Of a stretch of 64,000 bases of DNA, positions 60,975-64,000 are shown one piece after another. The notes beneath the pieces are model-generated. The model was not told the DNA's origin and searched no databases. It was given only the letters and a program-made list of their open reading frames with translations. Numbering within the stretch: position 1 is the stretch's first letter; every line of letters starts with the position of its first letter. This DNA comes from Cyclina sinensis (lineage: Eukaryota; Mollusca; Bivalvia; Venerida; Veneridae): contig JAAONU010000018.1 of assembly GCA_012932295.1 (NCBI GenBank), positions 5,264,206-5,328,205 of the forward strand, in the 5' to 3' direction. Position numbers and translations under genes: made by a program.

Positions 60975-63110
60975 AGCCTATCGTTAAAGCACCAAATAAC
61001 TATTTTGTTATAATGTTTGTAAAGTTAGCTCAACATACGACATTTGATATTGGCCGAAATGAATGTCGTATTAGCTCAACATTAGACATTCGACTTTGGC
61101 AAGAGTCAATGTTGTGCTAGCACAACATTCGACACACAACACATGAAATTTGAACTGACTTTTAACTTTCGAACTCCGAAACTCTTGAAATCTGCATGTT
61201 GGGCTGGCACGACATTCAACATTAGAAACAAGTAGATTTTCGAATGTTTCACCAGCTCGACTTTCGACATTCGAATTTTGAATCATTTTCCTGCTTTAAA
61301 TGATGTGCTAAAACAACATTCGACATTCGCAACTCGTGAATTTTTAATGTTGTGCCAGCACAACATTCAACAAACAACATTCAAATTTTTGAAACATTTG
61401 CTCTCTTTAAATGTTGTGCTAGCACGACATTTGACATTTAACATTTGAATAACGTAAAATTCGAATGTCGTGCCAGCACAGCATTTGTAATACAACATTC
61501 GAATTTTGAATCATTTGTTTTCTTTGTATGTTGTGCTCACACGACATCTGACATACGACATTCAAAACAACTTTAATGTTGGTCTAGCAAGATATTTGAC
61601 ATTCAAATTTTCTATCATTTTTTTTATTGTTGTGCTTGAACGACATCTGATATTCGAAACTGTTGAAATTTGAATGCTGTGTCAGCATTCGATAATGACA
61701 TTCGAATTTTGAATCATTTTCAATTAAGTACCTTTTCTAAGAGTATTCAAAGTCCACGTAAAATTTGAATGTTGTGCTATCATGACATTCGAATTCTGAA
61801 TCATTTGCTTTCTTTAAATGATGTGTTAGCACGACATTTGACTTTCAACATTCGAAACACGTAGATTCTGAATTATGTGCCGTATCGACATTCAAATTTT
61901 TTATCATTCGCATTCTTTGAATGTCGTGCTAACACAACATTCGACATCAAATTTTACTTTCTTTGAATGTTATGCTTTCGATATTTGAAACAGGTGAAAC
62001 TTAGTTGTATGCCAGCATGACATTCAACATACGAACGTTGAATCATTTGCTTTCTTTACATGTTGTGCTATCACGACATTCGACATTGGTGAAATTTGAA
62101 TGTTGTTCCAGCCCGACATTTGACAATCGCCATTCAAATTTTGAATAATTCGCTTTCTTTGTATGTCAAAGAGTGTTGAATGTCGAATATTGTGCTGGCA
62201 CAACATTCAAATTTCAGCTGTTTCAAATATCGAATATCGTGTTAGCACATCATTCAAAGAACACAAATAATCCAAAATTAGAATGTCATATGTCAAATGT
62301 CGTGCTAGCAAGATTTTACGTGTTTCGAATTTCGAAAGTCGAATATCGTGCTAGCCCAACATTCAGATTTCAAGTTTTTCAGAATTCGAAAGTTGAATTT
62401 TGAATGTGTGTTTGCACAACACTCAAATTTCTCGTGTTTCTAATGTCGCATATCGTGTTAGCACAACACTGACTTTTGCAAAAGTTGAATGTCTAATGTT
62501 GAGCTATACAACATTCGTTTCGGACAGATTCTCGTTTAGCTAACTTCACACACATTTTGTTTAATGTTTTAATAGTTGTAAATAGTTTTTAGGCTATGGT
62601 CTGTTGCACCAAGTTAATTTTTTATTACATTATTGTTTCGAAAGTTTTGGAGCAAATGCCTCAAATTGATCAGATTACTATCAAGGCAATATCTGGGAAT
62701 ATTCGTTACGTTTAGTAATAGCTCTTGTTAAATTTTACTTTTACGAAAGAAACGATTTAATACATTATTTGTTTTTATAAACATGAATGATCTACACAGA
62801 AAGGAGAAACTGTTTGATCACTGATTTAAACACATATTATTTCTTGTATTAACGAAGACATATTTGGTACTTCTGTTCATTTAAACGAGTTTGTGGTGTC
62901 TACTTGCAAAATACTTGTACGCTATTTCATTGAAAATGTACGACTAACGATAAATTTACACTTAAAATATGCAAGATAGATCGCGACTTGTCCGGAAACT
63001 AAAGCAGAAAACATACATTAAATAATATAGAGATATACTAATTTTGTACCTAATTGTTGAATATCAACGGTCGTCCCGTCCGCTCGGTGAACTGGTGTTT
63101 CCGTATCCAT
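45479..63110 (-). CDS. Caspase-like - ROC - COR - death domain protein, 17 exons, frame broken four times
   Basis: Modelled exons run from ATG at 63110 to TAA at 45479, spanning 17.6 kb. They encode about 1,094 residues once four net insertions are discounted. In order: a caspase-like region ([49 protein letters not shown]) lacking the SHG and QACRG catalytic motifs; a ROC GTPase with P-loop [15 protein letters not shown] and VGTHKDKL; a COR domain ([35 protein letters not shown]); and a death domain ([35 protein letters not shown]). ROC-COR-death proteins act in cell death and immune signalling (family knowledge). The caspase-like part is inferred from pattern only. The frame breaks at about 53045, 50490, 49650 and 49418 suggest a pseudogene or assembly errors. 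Other phases agree throughout, apart from weak joins around 53657 and 56360. Confidence 0.7.
46083..46942. repeat. Dispersed repeat in caspase-ROCO last intron
   Basis: Diverged units share AAGTGACCTTGACCTTTGA, TACTGNCCCTAAAAG and GACAACCACTNTATGAAGTT. It ends in a small hairpin (CCTCTTCTTCGAAGAGG). A different partial repeat follows to about 47400. Confidence 0.6.
47474..47598 (-). CDS. Caspase-ROCO gene exon 16, death domain first half
   Basis: After [27 protein letters not shown] then [20 protein letters not shown]. The IG..W..L...LG pattern fits a death domain. Donor GTATAT, phase 0. Confidence 0.82.
47756..47914 (-). mobile_element. SINE copy related to 3650-3872
   Basis: Shared order: AAAACCAGAACTCACGTCGA, AATGTGGAATG, CACTGGAAAAATTCTCC and CACCGCTGCTTCT. 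It lies in the intron between exons 15 and 16 of the caspase-ROCO gene. Confidence 0.5.
47993..48032 (-). CDS. Caspase-ROCO gene exon 15
   Basis: A 40-base exon between CTTCCAG and [19 protein letters not shown]. Phase 1 end. Confidence 0.7.
48447..49795 (-). CDS. Caspase-ROCO gene exon 14, COR domain, two frame breaks
   Basis: A 1,349-base exon after [28 protein letters not shown], then [20 protein letters not shown], then [20 protein letters not shown] to [13 protein letters not shown]. The three frames are joined if one extra A near 49650 and one extra T in a five-T run at 49416-49420 are discounted. The exon length then becomes a multiple of three and fits both neighbours. Donor GTAATG. 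Confidence 0.85.
50410..50517 (-). CDS. Caspase-ROCO gene exon 13, ROC THKD motif, frame break
   Basis: Encodes GSPLLAEFY and, in another frame, [20 protein letters not shown] followed by KDKLQG, the G4 motif. Two extra bases in a TATATA run near 50490 would explain the shift. Confidence 0.7.
51193..51385 (-). CDS. Caspase-ROCO gene exon 12, ROC DFAGQ motif
   Basis: After [27 protein letters not shown] then [16 protein letters not shown]. This is the switch II (G3) region of ROC GTPases. Donor GTGATT, phase 2. Confidence 0.85.
52024..52188 (-). CDS. Caspase-ROCO gene exon 11, linker
   Basis: After [29 protein letters not shown] then [17 protein letters not shown]. Donor GTAAAC, phase 1. Confidence 0.72.
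52385..52582 (-). CDS. Caspase-ROCO gene exon 10, linker
   Basis: After [27 protein letters not shown], then a Ser/Gln-rich linker to VDSNLTYVS. Two GTAAGTCG donors lie 7 bases apart; only the second (exon end 52385) keeps frame with the next exon. Confidence 0.7.
52781..52813 (-). CDS. Caspase-ROCO gene exon 9
   Basis: A 33-base exon between TTTGCAG and [16 protein letters not shown]. Phase 1 on both sides. Confidence 0.65.
52905..53145 (-). CDS. Caspase-ROCO gene exon 8, ROC P-loop, +1 frame break
   Basis: Encodes [29 protein letters not shown] and, in the next frame, [20 protein letters not shown]. One base too many near 53045 separates the two frames just before the nucleotide-binding loop. 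The acceptor is taken at 53146 because the TAG six bases upstream leads into a stop. Confidence 0.75.
53337..53430 (-). CDS. Caspase-ROCO gene exon 7, p10-like
   Basis: After [27 protein letters not shown] then [11 protein letters not shown]. This resembles the small-subunit pattern (D.L..YAT.PG..S.R...G) of caspases. Donor GTAACT, phase 1. Confidence 0.65.
53631..53657 (-). CDS. Caspase-ROCO gene exon 6 (short, start uncertain)
   Basis: LSAKDIWKL before a strong GTAAGT donor. The acceptor is taken as GAG at 53658. An earlier start inside the adjoining 47-bp repeat array is also open ([16 protein letters not shown]). Confidence 0.45.
53672..55909. repeat. 47-bp satellite array, about 47 units
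   Basis: Unit CCTGAACGTACAAAACACAT plus AAGTGAAGAAAACCATACTGTTTAAAA. Most units are full length. Some are shortened (CCTGAACGTACC then ATACTG or ATTCTG) and some carry an AAACAAACAGTGAAGAAACC variant. On the minus strand each full unit contains TTTTGTACGTTCAG, a splice-acceptor-like word. The array lies in an intron of the caspase-ROCO gene and touches exon 6. Confidence 0.95.
56360..56442 (-). CDS. Caspase-ROCO gene exon 5 (3' end uncertain)
   Basis: After [27 protein letters not shown] then PHWRNWY. It occupies the place of the caspase segment ending in QACRG, but no such motif is present. Donors at 56359 (phase 0) and 56363 (phase 2) are both possible. Confidence 0.6.
57007..57148 (-). 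CDS. Caspase-ROCO gene exon 4, caspase-like
   Basis: After [28 protein letters not shown] then [21 protein letters not shown] stands where an active caspase has SHG. The 3' end is uncertain: donors at 57006 or 57021 both give phase 1. Confidence 0.7.
58288..58770. mobile_element. Foldback element with 42-bp internal repeats
   Basis: The outer arms TACGGAAGCATGGAGAGGA and TCCTCTCCATGCTTCCGTA run inward as inverted repeats of about 135 bp. The middle consists of about six 42-bp units (GTTCCCACAAGTTAAAAAAA, then GATTTTTCGCACAAAATAATTC). CTTATC flanks both sides (58282-58287 and 58771-58776), a possible target duplication. It lies in the intron between exons 3 and 4 of the caspase-ROCO gene. Confidence 0.85.
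59158..59295 (-). CDS. Caspase-ROCO gene exon 3, caspase-like first strand
   Basis: After [28 protein letters not shown] and [13 protein letters not shown], matching the start of a caspase p20 fold. Donor GTAAAC, phase 0. Confidence 0.75.
59611..59705 (-). CDS. Caspase-ROCO gene exon 2
   Basis: After [27 protein letters not shown] then [13 protein letters not shown]. Donor GTTAGT, phase 0. No family recognised for this part. Confidence 0.65.
60160..60600. repeat. 26-bp tandem array, about 16 units
   Basis: Unit TCATTTGAATGTCTGGGATA plus GTTCAG. Variants alternate between AGCTCAGTAATT and AGTTCAGTCATT. It lies in the first intron of the caspase-ROCO gene. Confidence 0.92.
60905..60971. repeat. 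AT microsatellite
   Basis: About 64 bases of alternating TA in the first intron of the caspase-ROCO gene. Confidence 0.95.
61018..62555. mobile_element. 1.5-kb inverted array of TGTCGTGCTAGCACGACA-type palindromes
   Basis: Outer ends GTAAAGTTAGCT and AGCTAACTTCAC are inverted, and CCGAAATGAATGT faces ACATTCGTTTCGG. Between them, 60-110-bp units repeat ATGTTGTGCTAGCACAACAT and ACATTCGACATTCGAA in many diverged forms, oriented one way left of about 61900 and the other way to the right. No coding frame. Confidence 0.75.
63050..63110 (-). CDS. Caspase-ROCO gene exon 1
   Basis: ATG at 63110; encodes [20 protein letters not shown]. Donor GTACAA, phase 1. Chosen because the next exon continues in phase. 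Confidence 0.6.
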
Positions 63111-63364
63111 AATTTCAAAGTACGTACACACACATCACTTGCTTCTATCGTAACTTACATGTCAATCAAATTAGGTCAGATAACAGGCTAAAAATAGAAT
63201 TTGGGAAACCAATTTCACCTTATGATTTCACTACCACTCTTCCACGAAACTTCCCTCTGTTCATAAGTAGTGTAACATACATCCGTCTAAATAACACTAC
63301 CTCTTTCAAAAGGTGTTTTTTCCTTTTGTGCATTTAAAGAACGTCACTTCCTGCTTTGTGAACG
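63111..63364. promoter_or_regulatory. Shared upstream region of two divergent genes
   Basis: About 250 bases lie between the start codon of the minus-strand gene (63110) and the first exon of a plus-strand gene. A bidirectional promoter is inferred from the arrangement; no TATA box is clear. Confidence 0.35.
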
Positions 63365-63431
63365 ATGGCGCATTTCATGATTATTAGTTTAATTAATTTT
63401 ATTTAATATCAGCTGCTGCAGGGGATACTGG
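63365..63431 (+). other. Putative 5' untranslated exon of divergent gene
   Basis: Ends in GGGGATACTG followed by GTAAGTG, a strong donor. An ATG at 63365 is followed by a stop after 13 codons, so the exon is probably noncoding. The start position is only approximate. Confidence 0.4.
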
Positions 63432-63868
63432 TAAGTGAACTGATGTTTTGTATTGTATCCATTTAACCAAGTTTATTTCAGCTATAATGTTCTTGCTACA
63501 TGAGGCTTGCAACTACAATATATATTACAGGGATAGACCCTAAAACTTCAATGTATAAGATATTGAAGTAATCAACACTTTTTTTTTTTATAAAACAGGT
63601 AAATTACGTGCTTCAGGTTTTATGGCTATGACACATGTTAAAAGAACATTTGTTAAAATTTATTGCCGAAAATGCCTTACGTGTTTCAATTAGTATTTTG
63701 ACCAACCGTATAACAGTATATTTGAAACAAAGAGAAACCATCGGTTACGTCTTGCTAACTTAAAAATCTTTTCAGACCTTTGGTTAATTGATTTTTTTTT
63801 TTGACATATTCTAATCAGTTATAGAAAGCAGATAATATATAACACATTTACCCAGAGATTTAGAGGAA

Positions 63869-64000
63869 ATGTCAAACATTAACTTAAACCTGAACGAACT
63901 TCGACGTCAGTCAGAGGCAAACAATACAAAAGCACTGTTTCTTAGTCTGGCCTCAACATTTGCAGCAACGCAGACAGCCGTCAGTCCCAGTAACGAATAG
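63869..64000 (+). CDS. Short frame at window end, N-terminal or complete 43-aa protein
   Basis: ATG at 63869 (context GGAAATGTC) reads MSNINLNLNELRRQSEANNT, then KALFLSLASTFAATQTAVSP and TAG ending at 64000. Composition is protein-like. An acceptor-like AAAGCAG lies at 63824-63830, matching the donor at 63432. The stop may be real or may lie beyond an unseen donor. Not recognised. Confidence 0.45.
   Translation: MSNINLNLNELRRQSEANNTKALFLSLASTFAATQTAVSPSNE

Overview
The window looks like nuclear DNA of a bivalve mollusc. It is AT-rich, genes are split by short phase-consistent introns with GT-AG borders, and secreted C-type lectins and a death-domain signalling gene sit among dense mollusc-style dispersed repeats (arrays rich in AGGTCA, tRNA-derived SINEs, foldback and TIR elements). 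There is no bacterial or viral gene organisation. The species cannot be named from the sequence. All exon models were built by eye from splice signals, reading-frame phase and protein motifs.

Layout. (1) 1-9 kb, + strand: ten exons of an RPUSD2-type RNA pseudouridine synthase. The 5' end is not found and the stop is at 8875. (2) 9.5-10.5 kb: a TIR element carrying a tRNA-derived SINE, then a 66-bp-arm palindrome. (3) 10.9-14.6 kb, - strand: a five-exon secreted C-type lectin. (4) 16-19 kb: a cluster of one SINE family plus a TIR element. (5) 19.2-24.1 kb, - strand: a six-exon secreted protein with PAN/apple, Cys-rich, sushi and C-type lectin parts. Its lectin exons share phases and one exact exon length with the first lectin, so the two are paralogues. 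(6) 25-34 kb: mobile DNA, including a foldback element, a 2.35-kb TTAA-flanked element, a 2.3-kb TIR repeat and a 1.16-kb hAT-type element with an 8-bp target duplication. (7) 34.2-34.7 kb, + strand: a single-exon gene for a 169-aa protein ending in a CaaX box. (8) 36-45 kb: satellites, microsatellites, a LINE remnant, G-rich DNA and dispersed repeats. (9) 45.5-63.1 kb, - strand: a 17-exon gene whose parts read, from the N terminus, caspase-like (catalytic motifs missing), ROC GTPase, COR and death domain. Four net insertions break its frame, all in the ROC-COR part. One intron holds a 2.2-kb array of a 47-bp unit that abuts the next exon. (10) 63.3-64 kb, + strand: the start of a divergent gene sharing the upstream region.

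The two lectins are probably extracellular pattern-recognition proteins, and the caspase-like/ROC-COR/death protein would act in intracellular death or immune signalling. Both roles are inferred from domains. The most unusual item is the caspase-like/ROC-COR/death architecture together with its satellite-bearing intron.
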